A DNA stretch of 64,000 nucleotides from Hydrogenophaga sp. Root209 (GCF_001428625.1 NZ_LMIE01000022.1:195618-259617), one strand, 5' to 3'. Counted from the first letter of the stretch, positions 21,410-30,213 are shown. Numbers and translations: made by a program. The notes: generated from the sequence alone by a model not told the origin.

Positions 21410-23101
21410 ATGAGCCCGGCGGTCGTTCCGAAGGAAGACATTCATACCGATGTGCTGATTGCTGGCGGCGGGCCCTGCGGTCTCATGCTGGCCAATGAAC
21501 TCGGGCGACGCGGCGTGCGCGCCTTGCTGGTGGAGCCCAAGCCCGGAACCGCATTCAACCCGCAGGCCAATGCGACGCAGGCACGCACCATGGAACATTT
21601 CCGGCGACATGGTTTTGCCGACGAGATCCGGGCTCAGGGGCTGCCTGCTGACCACCCGACCGACATCGCGTACTTCACCCGCTTTGCGGACCACGAGCTG
21701 GCCCGGCTTCGCCTGCCCACGGCGGGGCAGGCTGCAACAACCATCAAGGGTCTCGACGGCTCGTGGAGTGCAGCAGAGCTGCCCCACCGCGTGTCGCAAA
21801 AGTTCGTCGAAGCCACCCTGCTGCGCCACGCCTGCGGTTGGCCGAGCATCGAGATCCGGCATGGCTGGCAGCTCCGGCAGTTCACCGACTGGGGAACCGA
21901 TGTTGAGGCACACATCACCACCGTGGACGAAACGGATGCCCGCACCGTGAGGGCACGCTATCTGGTGGGTGTGGACGGTGCGCGCAGTTCGGTGCGCCAA
22001 CGGCTCAACATCGGTTACGGTGGTGCGACAGGCTTCAAACGGGCGTTCATGGGCGGCAAGATGTTTGCCGTGTACTGCCGCGCCCCCGCCTTCTACGAAG
22101 CGTTTCCGCATGACCGGGCCTGGATGTACGTGTCCGTGAACGCGCAGCGGCGCGCGTTCATGGCGTCGGTCGACGGCCAGAGCGAATTTGCCTTTCATGC
22201 CGCCGTCCACGAGGGCGAAGATGCCGACGCCTGGACGGAAGACGACGCCAGACGCATTTTTTCTGAAGCCATGGGCCGCGAGCTCCCCATCGAGGTCTTG
22301 TCCTTGCTGACGTGGACGGCCGGTCACGCGCTGGTGGCCGAGAGATTCCAGAAGGGCCGCGTGTTCCTGGGTGGTGATGCTGCCCATCTGTTCACGCCGA
22401 CGGGTGGTCTGGGCTACAACACCGCCGTGGAGGATGCCGTCAACCTGGGCTGGAAACTGGCTCACGTGCTCAAAGGTTGCGCACCCACCTCACTGCTGGA
22501 CACCTACGAGGCCGAGCGCAAGCCGCTGGCCGAACGCAACACGGGCTATGCCCGGCACTTTGCCGACTCGGTGGGTCTGTTCCAGGCCACGGCAGAACTG
22601 GAGCAGGACACGGCCGGCGGTGAGCTCGCCCGACAGGCCGCGTCGGCGCACCTCAACACGCACGTGCGACTGGAGTTCAACATACCGGGCGTGACCTTTG
22701 GTGGCCGCTACGACGGATCGCCCATCATCGTGTCCGATGGCTCCAAACCCCCACCCGACAAGCCCAACGAATACGTGCCGACGGCCTGCCCCGGTGGACG
22801 CCCTCCGCACGTCTGGCTGGAAGACGGTCGATCGCTCTACGACACGTTCAACTTCGAGTGGACGCTGCTGGCATTGGGGCCGCACCCGCCCGACACCGGT
22901 GCTTTCGAGCGCGCCGCCCTGGAGCGGGCGCTGGACCTGCGGGTGACCCGTCACGCCGCGCCGGATCTGCTGGCCTTGTACGAAGCCCCGCTGGTGCTGA
23001 TTCGGCCAGATCAGATCGTTGCCTGGCGCGGGGCCGATGCAGGCAACGCCGCGTGGATCCTGGGCTCCTGTGTCGGCGCCGCTGCGCCAACAATGCCCTG
23101 A
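21410..23101 (+). CDS. FAD-dependent aromatic monooxygenase (PheA/TfdB/MhpA-like)
   Basis: A 563-residue class A flavoprotein hydroxylase. VLIAGGGPCGLMLANELGRR binds FAD, GVDGARSSVRQRL is the DG motif, and GDAAHLFTPTGGLGYNTAVED is the GD motif. A C-terminal thioredoxin-like region follows. Such enzymes hydroxylate phenols, phenylpropionates or similar rings using NAD(P)H and O2; the substrate is unknown. ATG 21410 has GGAGAA six bases upstream and is preferred to the ATG at 21392. It is probably controlled by the divergent MarR gene. Confidence 0.85.
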   Translation: MSPAVVPKEDIHTDVLIAGGGPCGLMLANELGRRGVRALLVEPKPGTAFNPQANATQARTMEHFRRHGFADEIRAQGLPADHPTDIAYFTRFADHELARLRLPTAGQAATTIKGLDGSWSAAELPHRVSQKFVEATLLRHACGWPSIEIRHGWQLRQFTDWGTDVEAHITTVDETDARTVRARYLVGVDGARSSVRQRLNIGYGGATGFKRAFMGGKMFAVYCRAPAFYEAFPHDRAWMYVSVNAQRRAFMASVDGQSEFAFHAAVHEGEDADAWTEDDARRIFSEAMGRELPIEVLSLLTWTAGHALVAERFQKGRVFLGGDAAHLFTPTGGLGYNTAVEDAVNLGWKLAHVLKGCAPTSLLDTYEAERKPLAERNTGYARHFADSVGLFQATAELEQDTAGGELARQAASAHLNTHVRLEFNIPGVTFGGRYDGSPIIVSDGSKPPPDKPNEYVPTACPGGRPPHVWLEDGRSLYDTFNFEWTLLALGPHPPDTGAFERAALERALDLRVTRHAAPDLLALYEAPLVLIRPDQIVAWRGADAGNAAWILGSCVGAAAPTMP

Positions 23102-23105
23102 CACA

Positions 23106-24302
23106 TCACTCGACCTTGGCGCCACCCTTGAACCATTGCGCCACCAGCGCGCGCTCTTCATCGGTGATGCCCGTGGCGTTGTTCATGGGCATGAGGCGCG
23201 ACACCACCACTTGCTGGTAGACCGCTTGCGCGTGCTGCTGCAACGCCTCAGGTGAATCGAGCCGCACGTTCTTGGACTGCAGTGCCTCGCCGTGGCACAT
23301 GACGCAACGTTGTTCGATCACCGGTTTGAGCTGCGCATAGCTCACGGTGTCGGGCACCGCCACGGCCTGCACCGGCGCGGGCTTGAGCCAGACGATCAGC
23401 GCCACCAACACCACCACACCGACGGCGGCGTAAGGCCATGGATGCGCATTGCGGCCCAGCTTGAAGCCGTGGCGCATGACGAAGAACTGCCGGATCGCCG
23501 CGCCCGCGAACATCATGCCGATCAGGATCAGCCAGTTCTGCGGATGGGTGTAGGTAAAGCTGTAGTGGTTGCTCAGCATGGCGAACAGCACCGGCAGCGT
23601 GAAGTAGGTGTTGTGCACGCTGCGCTGCTTGCCGCGCTGGCCGTGGATGGGGTCCACCGGACGCCCCGCCTTGAGGTCGGCCACCACGGTGCGCTGCCCC
23701 GGGATGATCCAGAAGAACACGTTGGCGCTCATGGCGGTGGCGATCATCGCGCCCACGAGCAGGAAGGCCGCGCGCCCGGCAAACAGCTGCGTGGCCAGCC
23801 AGGCCGCCACGCACACCAGCACCAGCACCAGCGCACCGACCTTGGCGTCGCCGTTCTCCTTCTGCCCCAGCGTGCGGCAGATCGCGTCGTACAGCAGCCA
23901 GAACACCACCAGGAAAGCCAGCGCACCGGCGATCGCGGCGGCCGGACTCCAGACGAACACCTTGGGATCGATCAGGTAGACGCTCGGGCTCCACAGGTAC
24001 GAAATGAGGAACAGCGCAAAGCCCGAAAGCCAGGTGGAATAGCTCTCCCAGTAGAACCAGTGCAGGTGCCCGGGCAGTTGGGGCGGCGAGACCGCGAACT
24101 TCACCGGGTGGTAGAAGCCTCCGCCGTGCACGGCCCAGAGCTCGCCGCTCACGCCGTCCTTCTTCAACTGTTCGTCTTCAGGCGGCGTGAGGCTGCTGTC
24201 GAGGAACACGAAATAAAACGAGGAGCCGATCCAGGCAATGGCCACGATCACGTGCAGCCAGCGCAGCAGCAGATTGGCCCAATCGAGCAGGTAGGTTTCC
24301 AT
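23106..24302 (-). CDS. puuD: Membrane-bound urate hydroxylase PuuD with cytochrome c domain
   Basis: A 398-residue protein with about eight hydrophobic segments in the N-terminal 310 residues (WLHVIVAIAWIGSSFYFVFL first), matching the PuuD membrane domain. A C-terminal cytochrome c domain has the haem site CVMCHG near residue 340. PuuD oxidises urate to 5-hydroxyisourate and passes electrons to the respiratory chain. The product is the substrate of UraH at 26257. The start has GAGG upstream. A TGTATACA palindrome lies about 120 bases before it. Confidence 0.93.
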   Translation of the reverse strand: METYLLDWANLLLRWLHVIVAIAWIGSSFYFVFLDSSLTPPEDEQLKKDGVSGELWAVHGGGFYHPVKFAVSPPQLPGHLHWFYWESYSTWLSGFALFLISYLWSPSVYLIDPKVFVWSPAAAIAGALAFLVVFWLLYDAICRTLGQKENGDAKVGALVLVLVCVAAWLATQLFAGRAAFLLVGAMIATAMSANVFFWIIPGQRTVVADLKAGRPVDPIHGQRGKQRSVHNTYFTLPVLFAMLSNHYSFTYTHPQNWLILIGMMFAGAAIRQFFVMRHGFKLGRNAHPWPYAAVGVVVLVALIVWLKPAPVQAVAVPDTVSYAQLKPVIEQRCVMCHGEALQSKNVRLDSPEALQQHAQAVYQQVVVSRLMPMNNATGITDEERALVAQWFKGGAKVE

Positions 24303-24417
24303 GGCACCTCAAGGCAACATCAAGGGTTGCGACTCACCACCGCGGGCGCTGTGAGTCGACTGAGGGCCGCGATTGGGTGGGCTGGTGCTCACCTGCTCCG
24401 CTGCGACCAAGCCATCA

Positions 24418-24435
24418 AAGTGTATACACATTTTG
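24418..24435. promoter_or_regulatory. GntR-type operator upstream of puuD
   Basis: AAAGTGTATACACATTTT has a perfect 10-base palindromic core GTGTATACAC (24420-24429). It matches the site between uraH and gntR almost exactly and shares the TGTATACA core with the one at 34260. It lies 118 bases upstream of puuD on the minus strand and just after the xdhC stop. Confidence 0.7.
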
Positions 24436-24442
24436 GAGACAA

Positions 24443-25303
24443 TCAAGGTGTTTCTGAACTGCGGGCATGGGCATCCACGGCAAGCAACAACTGAGCCACG
24501 ACCGACGCCGCGATCACCGCGGGCACCTTGCTGTCAATGCCCGGCAAGCCGATCGGGCAGGTCACGCGGCCCAGGTCTTCCGCGGAAAAGCCGCGCTCCA
24601 TGAGGCGATGGCCAAAGGTCGCCCACTTGGTGCGGCTGCCGATCAAACCAATGAAGACCAGATCGTTGCGCTCCCGCTGGCGCTGCAGGCACGCCGCCAC
24701 CACGTCCAGGTCTTCTGCGTGCGAGAAGCTCATGATCAATACGCAGGAGCCCGCGGGGAGGTCGCGCACGGCGGCGTGCACCGGGTCGGAATGTTCGGTG
24801 CTCACCTGCGCCGGCAGGCTCAAAGGAAACACGCCGTCGCGGCTGTCGATCCAGGTCACGTCGAACGGCAATGGCTCCAGCGCCTGCACGATGGCGCGTC
24901 CCACATGGCCGCCGCCGAACAGCGCCAGCGGTGTGTGCGCGGGCCGCAGCCGGACGCGCAGTTCCTCGGCGTGCGATGCATCCACCGGCTCGAAGCGCAG
25001 CACCAGAGAACCGCCGCAGCACTGGCCCAGACTGGGTCCGAGCGTGACGCGCTCTTGCCAGCCCTGTGGGGTTTCGTCGGGTTGCTCAGCCCGGCGAGCC
25101 AGCGCTTCGCGCGCCTGGTGCATGGCTTTCCACTCCAGATGCCCACCGCCGATCGTGCCCACTTCGCCGCGTGTCGCGTCCGCAAAGACCGCCATCCACG
25201 CACCCGCTTCGCGAGGAACGGAGCCCCGTGTTTGCTCAACGGTGATGAGCACTGCGGGAACATGCGCCAGAGTCAGCAGAAAGGTTTCAAGTTCGCTGGG
25301 CAT
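24443..25303 (-). CDS. xdhC: Xanthine dehydrogenase accessory protein XdhC
   Basis: A 286-residue XdhC/CoxI-family protein. The N-terminal domain has VLITVEQTRGSVPREAGAWM, the centre GTIGGGHLEWKAM and LGPSLGQCCGG (Cys pair), and the C-terminal Rossmann part starts at LALFGGGHVGRAIVQAL. XdhC binds molybdenum cofactor and promotes its sulfuration and insertion into xanthine dehydrogenase, which makes urate. xdhA and xdhB are not in the window. The start MPSELETFLLTLAHVP was chosen from family resemblance. Confidence 0.92.
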   Translation of the reverse strand: MPSELETFLLTLAHVPAVLITVEQTRGSVPREAGAWMAVFADATRGEVGTIGGGHLEWKAMHQAREALARRAEQPDETPQGWQERVTLGPSLGQCCGGSLVLRFEPVDASHAEELRVRLRPAHTPLALFGGGHVGRAIVQALEPLPFDVTWIDSRDGVFPLSLPAQVSTEHSDPVHAAVRDLPAGSCVLIMSFSHAEDLDVVAACLQRQRERNDLVFIGLIGSRTKWATFGHRLMERGFSAEDLGRVTCPIGLPGIDSKVPAVIAASVVAQLLLAVDAHARSSETP

Positions 25304-25477
25304 GTGTGGCGTCGAAGTCAAAGAATGTGTATGAAAAAGTAAGGTCAAACCAGGCGCGTCAGTATCAACCGTACTGTGCGAAACCTTGCAGTCCAGCCAC
25401 AATACATTCCATCCACCCGTTTGTATGCGCACACGTGGCCACACCGGGTTCCGATCAGTTCAAACAGGCCAGCCCAT

Positions 25478-26047
25478 ATGAGAGACATTGAACCCGCACC
25501 GCAACAGGCTTCACGGCCCGATGCGCCTGTTACATCCAACCGCGCCAGCCGCGGCTCGTGGGCCTGGATCGGCGTGCTGACCGCAACACTGCTCGCCTCG
25601 TGCGCATCCCCGCCTCCGCCTCCGCCTCCCCCACCGCCGCCCCCACCGGCACCGGCGCCCGCACCGCCACCCGTCTCCGAACTGCCTGCGCCCGACATCG
25701 TGTCCAACGCTGTGTCACCGCTTGACTACCGCAAGGACGGTGCCCGGCACATCTACCAACGCAACGGCCACCGCATCTACAAAGGCCAGTTGCCCCCGCT
25801 CATGCATGCGGTGGGCGTGCTGCAGGTCGAAGTGGATGGCCGTGGCAATGTGCGCAACGTGAACTGGATGCGTGCGCCGAGCCACGTGCCCGACGTCATG
25901 CGCGAAATCGAGCGCACGGTGCGCGCAGCCGCGCCCTTCCCGGCACCGGTGCGCATGGGTGGCGTGACGTACACCGACATCTGGCTCTGGGACAAGAGCG
26001 GCAACTTCCAGCTCGACACGCTGACCGAAGGGCAACGCAGCAAGTAA
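25478..26047 (+). CDS. Proline-rich lipoprotein with TonB-like C-terminal domain
   Basis: A 189-residue protein. After a basic leader a hydrophobic segment ends in the lipobox LASC (about residues 35-45), followed by thirteen prolines in a row and an Ala/Pro spacer. The C-terminal part (GVLQVEVDGRGNVRNVNWMRAPSH, interrupted) resembles the TonB C-terminal fold. A rigid proline spanner is typical of TonB, but a lipidated N-terminus is not; the role is unclear. It is divergent from xdhC and followed by a pair of palindromic repeats. Confidence 0.75.
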   Translation: MRDIEPAPQQASRPDAPVTSNRASRGSWAWIGVLTATLLASCASPPPPPPPPPPPPPAPAPAPPPVSELPAPDIVSNAVSPLDYRKDGARHIYQRNGHRIYKGQLPPLMHAVGVLQVEVDGRGNVRNVNWMRAPSHVPDVMREIERTVRAAAPFPAPVRMGGVTYTDIWLWDKSGNFQLDTLTEGQRSK

Positions 26048-26049
26048 TA

Positions 26050-26127
26050 CACCCCCCGCGCCGCCTGCGGCGTCACCCCCCAAGGGGGGCGATGCGAGTG
26101 GCCTGGCAGAGCCAGTTCCACCGCATC
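26050..26127. repeat. Dispersed C/G-rich palindromic repeat, copy R2 (inverted)
   Basis: This is the reverse complement of the module at 26170: CGCGCCGCCTGCGGCGTCAC, a CCCCCCAAGGGGGG palindrome and CCTGGCAGAGCCAGTTCC. With R3 it forms a large inverted repeat across the gap between the convergent lipoprotein and uraH genes. Confidence 0.75.
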
Positions 26128-26169
26128 CTGGGCGTGGGAGACAGTTCGCGCCGGAGAAAGTGCCTGAAC

Positions 26170-26252
26170 CCAGAACGCGGCGGAACTGGCTTCGCCAGGC
26201 CGCACCGCGTTGCCCCCTTGAGGGGGTGACGCCGCAGGCGGCGCGGGGGTGC
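26170..26252. repeat. Dispersed C/G-rich palindromic repeat, copy R3
   Basis: It carries GGAACTGGCTTCGCCAGGCC, CCCCCTTGAGGGGG and GTGACGCCGCAGGCGGCGCG. It pairs with R2 over roughly 75 bases around a 40-base spacer and ends just before the uraH stop codon. Confidence 0.75.
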
Positions 26253-26256
26253 ACCG

Positions 26257-26610
26257 TCAGCTGCCCCTATACGTGGAATAGCTCCATGGGCTCACCAGCA
26301 ACGGCACGTGGTAATGCTGGTCGGTGTGCGCCACGCCGAAGTCCAGCGAGACCCGGTTGAGAAAGTTCGGCTCCGGCAAAGCCACGCCCTTGGCGGCAAA
26401 GTAACCCTTCACGTCGAACACCAGCCTGTAGGTACCTACCTTCAGGCTGGCGCTGTCGTACAGCGGGCCATCGGGGTTGCGCCCATCCTGGTTCAGCACG
26501 AAGCGTTTGACCAACGTGGACTGATCGCCTTGCGTGGTGTGCAGCTCCACCTGCATGCCGGCGGCGGGGCAGCCGTGCATGGTGTCCAGAACGTGTGTAC
26601 TCAAGCCCAT
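26257..26610 (-). CDS. uraH: 5-hydroxyisourate hydrolase (transthyretin-like)
   Basis: A 117-residue HIUase. The N-terminal signature MGLSTHVLDTMHGCPAAGM has the catalytic His, and the C-terminus ends in YSTYRGS, the diagnostic tetrapeptide YRGS of the family. It converts 5-hydroxyisourate, the PuuD product, to OHCU. The ribosome site AAAGGA lies seven bases upstream. It is divergent from the GntR gene, and their shared 71-base gap carries a palindromic operator. Confidence 0.96.
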   Translation of the reverse strand: MGLSTHVLDTMHGCPAAGMQVELHTTQGDQSTLVKRFVLNQDGRNPDGPLYDSASLKVGTYRLVFDVKGYFAAKGVALPEPNFLNRVSLDFGVAHTDQHYHVPLLVSPWSYSTYRGS

Positions 26611-26640
26611 GGTCGTCCTTTGAAGATTTGCAGTCGACTG

Positions 26641-26656
26641 AAAGTGTATACACTTT
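26641..26656. promoter_or_regulatory. GntR-type operator between uraH and gntR
   Basis: AAAGTGTATACACTTT is a perfect 16-base palindrome in the 71-base gap between two divergent starts. It is the best copy of the TGTATACA motif that recurs at 24420 and 34260. The position suggests autorepression of the regulator and control of uraH at once. Confidence 0.75.
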
Positions 26657-26681
26657 TTGTTTTTCTGGATATGATGATTCC

Positions 26682-27347
26682 ATGGAAACCTCCAGCACCC
26701 TGCACATCGTCGAATCGCTCACCAGGGCCATCGTCGAACACCGACTGCACCCGGGCACCAAACTGGCCGAGCAAAAGCTCGCCGACCATTTCGGCGTCTC
26801 CCGAACCCTGGTGCGCCAGGCGCTGTTCCAGCTGTCGCAGAACCGGCTGATCCGCCTGGAGCCCGCGCGCGGCGCCTTTGTGGCCGCGCCGTCGGTGGAG
26901 GAAGCGCAGCAGGTGTTTGCGGTACGGCGCATGCTGGAGGCGGAGATGACGCGAGCCTTCGTCAAGACCGTGACCAACGCCAAGATCAAGGCGCTGCGTG
27001 AACACGTGGCGCAGGAAAAGCTCGCAGTGAACAACGAGGACGTGGCCGGGCGCACCGAACTGCTGGGCGACTTCCACGTGCGCATGGCCGAACTCATGGG
27101 CAACCGGGTGCTGGCCGAGATGCTGCGCGATCTCATCTCGCGCTGCGCGCTGATCACGCTCATGTACCAGAGCAACCAGGCCGCCGAGCATTCGAACGAC
27201 GAACACGCCGACATCGTGAAGGCGTTGGCAGCGCGCGACGAGGCACTGGCGGTGCGGCTGATGACCGAGCACCTGCAGCACGTGGAGGAAAACCTGACCT
27301 TCGATCGCAAGCTGCCGACCAACGACATCTCCATGGCCCTGTCATGA
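26682..27347 (+). CDS. GntR-family regulator (FCD domain), candidate purine-catabolism regulator
   Basis: A 221-residue protein. The N-terminal winged helix is clear (AEQKLADHFGVSRTLVRQAL, then LIRLEPARGAFVAAP). The C-terminal FCD effector domain is helical with metal-binding histidines suggested by HVRMAEL and EHADIVKALAARD. It is divergent from uraH, upstream of puuE, and overlooks a perfect palindrome. This gives good reason to see it as the local regulator with a ureido or purine compound as ligand, but the ligand is inferred. Confidence 0.88.
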   Translation: METSSTLHIVESLTRAIVEHRLHPGTKLAEQKLADHFGVSRTLVRQALFQLSQNRLIRLEPARGAFVAAPSVEEAQQVFAVRRMLEAEMTRAFVKTVTNAKIKALREHVAQEKLAVNNEDVAGRTELLGDFHVRMAELMGNRVLAEMLRDLISRCALITLMYQSNQAAEHSNDEHADIVKALAARDEALAVRLMTEHLQHVEENLTFDRKLPTNDISMALS

Positions 27348-27358
27348 CAGGTATGCCT

Positions 27359-27445
27359 CACCCCCGCCACGCCCCTGCGGGTCGTGACCCCCTCAAGGGG
27401 GCAACACCTGCGGCCCGGCAAAGCCGGTTCTGCGGTGTTCTTGAA
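27359..27445. repeat. Dispersed C/G-rich palindromic repeat, copy R4
   Basis: It contains GGGTCGTGACCCCCTCAAGG, a CCCCCTCAAGGGGG palindrome and CCCGGCAAAGCCGGTTCTGC, in the orientation opposite to R1. It fills most of the gap between gntR and puuE, so puuE may not be read simply as a continuation of gntR. Confidence 0.7.
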
Positions 27446-27468
27446 AAAGACCTCTCGCTCCAACGCTC

Positions 27469-28419
27469 ATGAGTCTCTACGATTCGACTTTGCCCTACCC
27501 GCGCGACCTGGCCGGCTACGGCCGCGACGCGCCCCATGCCCGTTGGCCGAACGGCGCACGCATCGCCGTGCAGTTCGTGCTGAACTACGAAGAAGGTGGT
27601 GAGAACAGCGTGCTGCACGGCGATGACGCGTCCGAGCAGTTCCTCTCCGAAATGTTCAGCCCGGCGGCCTACCCGGCGCGGCACATGAGCATGGAAGGCA
27701 TCTACGAATACGGCTCACGTGCTGGCGTGTGGCGCCTGCTGCGCGAGTTCGAGCAGCGCGGCCTGCCGCTCACCGTGTTCGGCGTGGCCACCGCGCTGCA
27801 GCGCTGCCCGGACGTGACCGCCGCCTTCAAGGAGCTGGGGCATGACATTGCCTGCCACGGCCTCAAGTGGATCCACTACCAGAACGTGGACGAAGCGACC
27901 GAGCGTGCGCACATGGCGCAGGCCATGCAACTCATTCAGCAGCTCACCGGCAGCCGGCCACTGGGCTGGTACACCGGGCGCGACAGCCCGAACACGCGCC
28001 GCATGGTGGCCGACTTCGGCAGTTTCGAATACGACAGCGACTACTACGGCGACGACCTCCCGTTCTGGATGAAGGTGCGCAAGACCGATGGCAGCGATGC
28101 GCACCAGCTCGTCGTGCCCTACACGCTGGACTGCAACGACATGCGCTTCGCGCTGCCGCAGGGCTTCTCGCATGCCGATCCGTTCTTCCAGTACCTCAAG
28201 GACAGCTTCGACGTGCTGTATGCCGAAGGCGACCCGGCCGGCCTGGACCGACCCAAAATGATGAGCATCGGCATGCACTGCCGCCTGCTCGGCAAGCCAG
28301 GCCGCATCGCCGCGCTGCAGCGTTTCCTGGACCACGTCGCGCAGCACGACCACGTGTGGGTGGCGCGGCGCATCGACATCGCCCGCCACTGGCGGCAACA
28401 CCACCCGGCCCCCGCCTGA
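27469..28419 (+). CDS. puuE: Allantoinase PuuE (polysaccharide-deacetylase fold)
   Basis: A 316-residue PuuE-type allantoinase, unrelated to the metal-dependent AllB family. Visible features are QFVLNYEEGGENSVLHGD, YEYGSRAGVWRLLREFE, GHDIACHGLKWIHYQ and YTGRDSPNTRRM. It hydrolyses allantoin to allantoate. The next gene begins three bases after its stop and encodes both the step before (OHCU decarboxylation) and the step after (allantoate hydrolysis). Confidence 0.95.
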   Translation: MSLYDSTLPYPRDLAGYGRDAPHARWPNGARIAVQFVLNYEEGGENSVLHGDDASEQFLSEMFSPAAYPARHMSMEGIYEYGSRAGVWRLLREFEQRGLPLTVFGVATALQRCPDVTAAFKELGHDIACHGLKWIHYQNVDEATERAHMAQAMQLIQQLTGSRPLGWYTGRDSPNTRRMVADFGSFEYDSDYYGDDLPFWMKVRKTDGSDAHQLVVPYTLDCNDMRFALPQGFSHADPFFQYLKDSFDVLYAEGDPAGLDRPKMMSIGMHCRLLGKPGRIAALQRFLDHVAQHDHVWVARRIDIARHWRQHHPAPA

Positions 28420-28422
28420 TCC

Positions 28423-30207
28423 ATGACCCTCACCCTGCAACAACTCAACAGCGCCGACCCTGCCGAGGCGCTGCGCCTGCTCGACGGTCTGTACGAACAC
28501 TCGCCCTGGATCGCCGAGCAGGCGCTGGCGCAACGTCCGTTTGCCTCGCTGGCCGCGCTCAAGCACGCCATGGTGACGGTGCTGGCCCACGCGGGCGTGG
28601 ACGCGCAGCTCGCCCTGATCCGCGCCCACCCCGAGCTCGCGGGCAAGGCCATGGTGAGCCAGTCGCTCACCGCCGAGTCCACCAACGAGCAGACCAAGGC
28701 CGGGCTCACGAACTGCACGCCCGAAGAGTTCGCGCACATCCAGCAGCTCAACGCGCAATACAACACCAGGTTCGGCTTCCCGTTCATCCTGGCCGTGCGC
28801 GGTCCGCGCGGCACCGGTCTGGCCAAGCGCGAGATCATCGCCACCTTTGAACGCCGCCTGGGCAACCCGGTGGACTTCGAACGCGCCGAGTGCCTGCGCA
28901 ACATCCACCGCATTGCCGAGATCCGTCTGAACGACAAGTTCGGCTTCGAGCCCATGGTCGGCAACGCGGTGTGGGACTGGCATGAAGACCTCTCGCGCCA
29001 CAGCGACCCCGAGTTCGCCGAACAGGGCCAGCTCACCGTGACTTACCTGACCGACGCACACCGCGCCTGTGCCGCCGACCTGGTGGTGCGCATGCGCGAG
29101 TGCGGCTTTGATGAAGTGGACATCGACGCGGTCGGCAATGTGGTGGGCCGCTACCACGGCGCCACGCCGGATGCGCCCGCCCTGCTCACCGGCAGCCACT
29201 TTGATACCGTGCGCAACGGCGGCAAGTACGACGGGCGCCTCGGCATCTTCGTGCCCATGGCCTGCGTGCGGCAACTGCATGCCGCTGGCCGGCGCCTGCC
29301 CTACGCCTTCGAGGTGGTGGGCTTTGCCGAAGAGGAAGGCCAGCGCTACAAGGCCACCTTCCTCGGCTCGGGCGCACTCACCGGCCACTTCAACCCGGCC
29401 TGGCTCGACCAGCAGGATGCCGATGGCGTGACCATGCGCGCGGCCATGCAGCACGCCGGCCTGCCCGCCACGCTGGGGTCCATCGGTGCGCTCAAGCGTG
29501 ACCCGTCGGACTACCTCGGCTTCGTCGAGGTACACATCGAACAGGGCCCGGTGCTCAACGAAATGGACCTGCCGCTGGGCGTGGTCACCTCCATCAACGC
29601 CAGCGTGCGCTACTTGTGTGAAGCCATCGGCATGGCCAGCCACGCGGGCACCACGCCCATGAACCGCCGGCGCGATGCCGCCAGCGCCGTGGCCGAGCTC
29701 GCGCTCTACGCCGAGCAGCGCGCCGCCACCGATGGCGACTCGGTTGCCACCATCGGCATGCTGCAGGTCCCCGGCGGCTCGATCAACGTGGTGCCGGGCC
29801 GTTGCCTGTTTTCGCTCGACCTGCGCGCACCCAGCAATGCGCAGCGCGACGCCCTGGAACGCGACATCCTCGCGCAGTTGCGCGTCATCTGCGAACGGCG
29901 CGGCATTGGCCTGAAGACCGAAGAAACCATGCGCGCCGCCGCCGCGCCCAGCGCCCCCGCCTGGCAGGCCCGATGGGAACGCGCCGTGGCCGCGCTGGGC
30001 GTGCCGCTGCACCGCATGCCCAGCGGCGCCGGCCACGATGCGATGAAGCTGCACGAGGTGATGCCGCAGGCCATGCTCTTCGTGCGCGGCCAGAACAGCG
30101 GCATCAGCCACAACCCGCTGGAGTCCACCACCAGCGACGACATGGAGCTGTGCGTGAACGCCTTCTCGCACCTGCTCGACCAACTCGCCACCGAACACAA
30201 GCACTGA
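28423..30207 (+). CDS. Fused OHCU decarboxylase (UraD) and allantoate amidohydrolase
   Basis: A 594-residue two-domain protein. Residues 1-165 match OHCU decarboxylase: LIRAHPELAGKA with the catalytic His, FGFPFILAVRG, and NIHRIAEIRLNDKFG. Residues of about 180-594 match the AllC/N-carbamoyl amidohydrolase family: GSHFDTVRNGGKYDGRLG, VGFAEEEGQRY, VEVHIEQGPVLNE, GMASHAGTTPMNRRRDA, SGAGHDAMKL. The first half yields allantoin, the second splits allantoate, with PuuE acting between them. No frameshift or stop is seen at the junction, so the fusion looks functional. It lies three bases after puuE. Confidence 0.93.
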   Translation: MTLTLQQLNSADPAEALRLLDGLYEHSPWIAEQALAQRPFASLAALKHAMVTVLAHAGVDAQLALIRAHPELAGKAMVSQSLTAESTNEQTKAGLTNCTPEEFAHIQQLNAQYNTRFGFPFILAVRGPRGTGLAKREIIATFERRLGNPVDFERAECLRNIHRIAEIRLNDKFGFEPMVGNAVWDWHEDLSRHSDPEFAEQGQLTVTYLTDAHRACAADLVVRMRECGFDEVDIDAVGNVVGRYHGATPDAPALLTGSHFDTVRNGGKYDGRLGIFVPMACVRQLHAAGRRLPYAFEVVGFAEEEGQRYKATFLGSGALTGHFNPAWLDQQDADGVTMRAAMQHAGLPATLGSIGALKRDPSDYLGFVEVHIEQGPVLNEMDLPLGVVTSINASVRYLCEAIGMASHAGTTPMNRRRDAASAVAELALYAEQRAATDGDSVATIGMLQVPGGSINVVPGRCLFSLDLRAPSNAQRDALERDILAQLRVICERRGIGLKTEETMRAAAAPSAPAWQARWERAVAALGVPLHRMPSGAGHDAMKLHEVMPQAMLFVRGQNSGISHNPLESTTSDDMELCVNAFSHLLDQLATEHKH

Positions 30208-30213
30208 AGCCAC

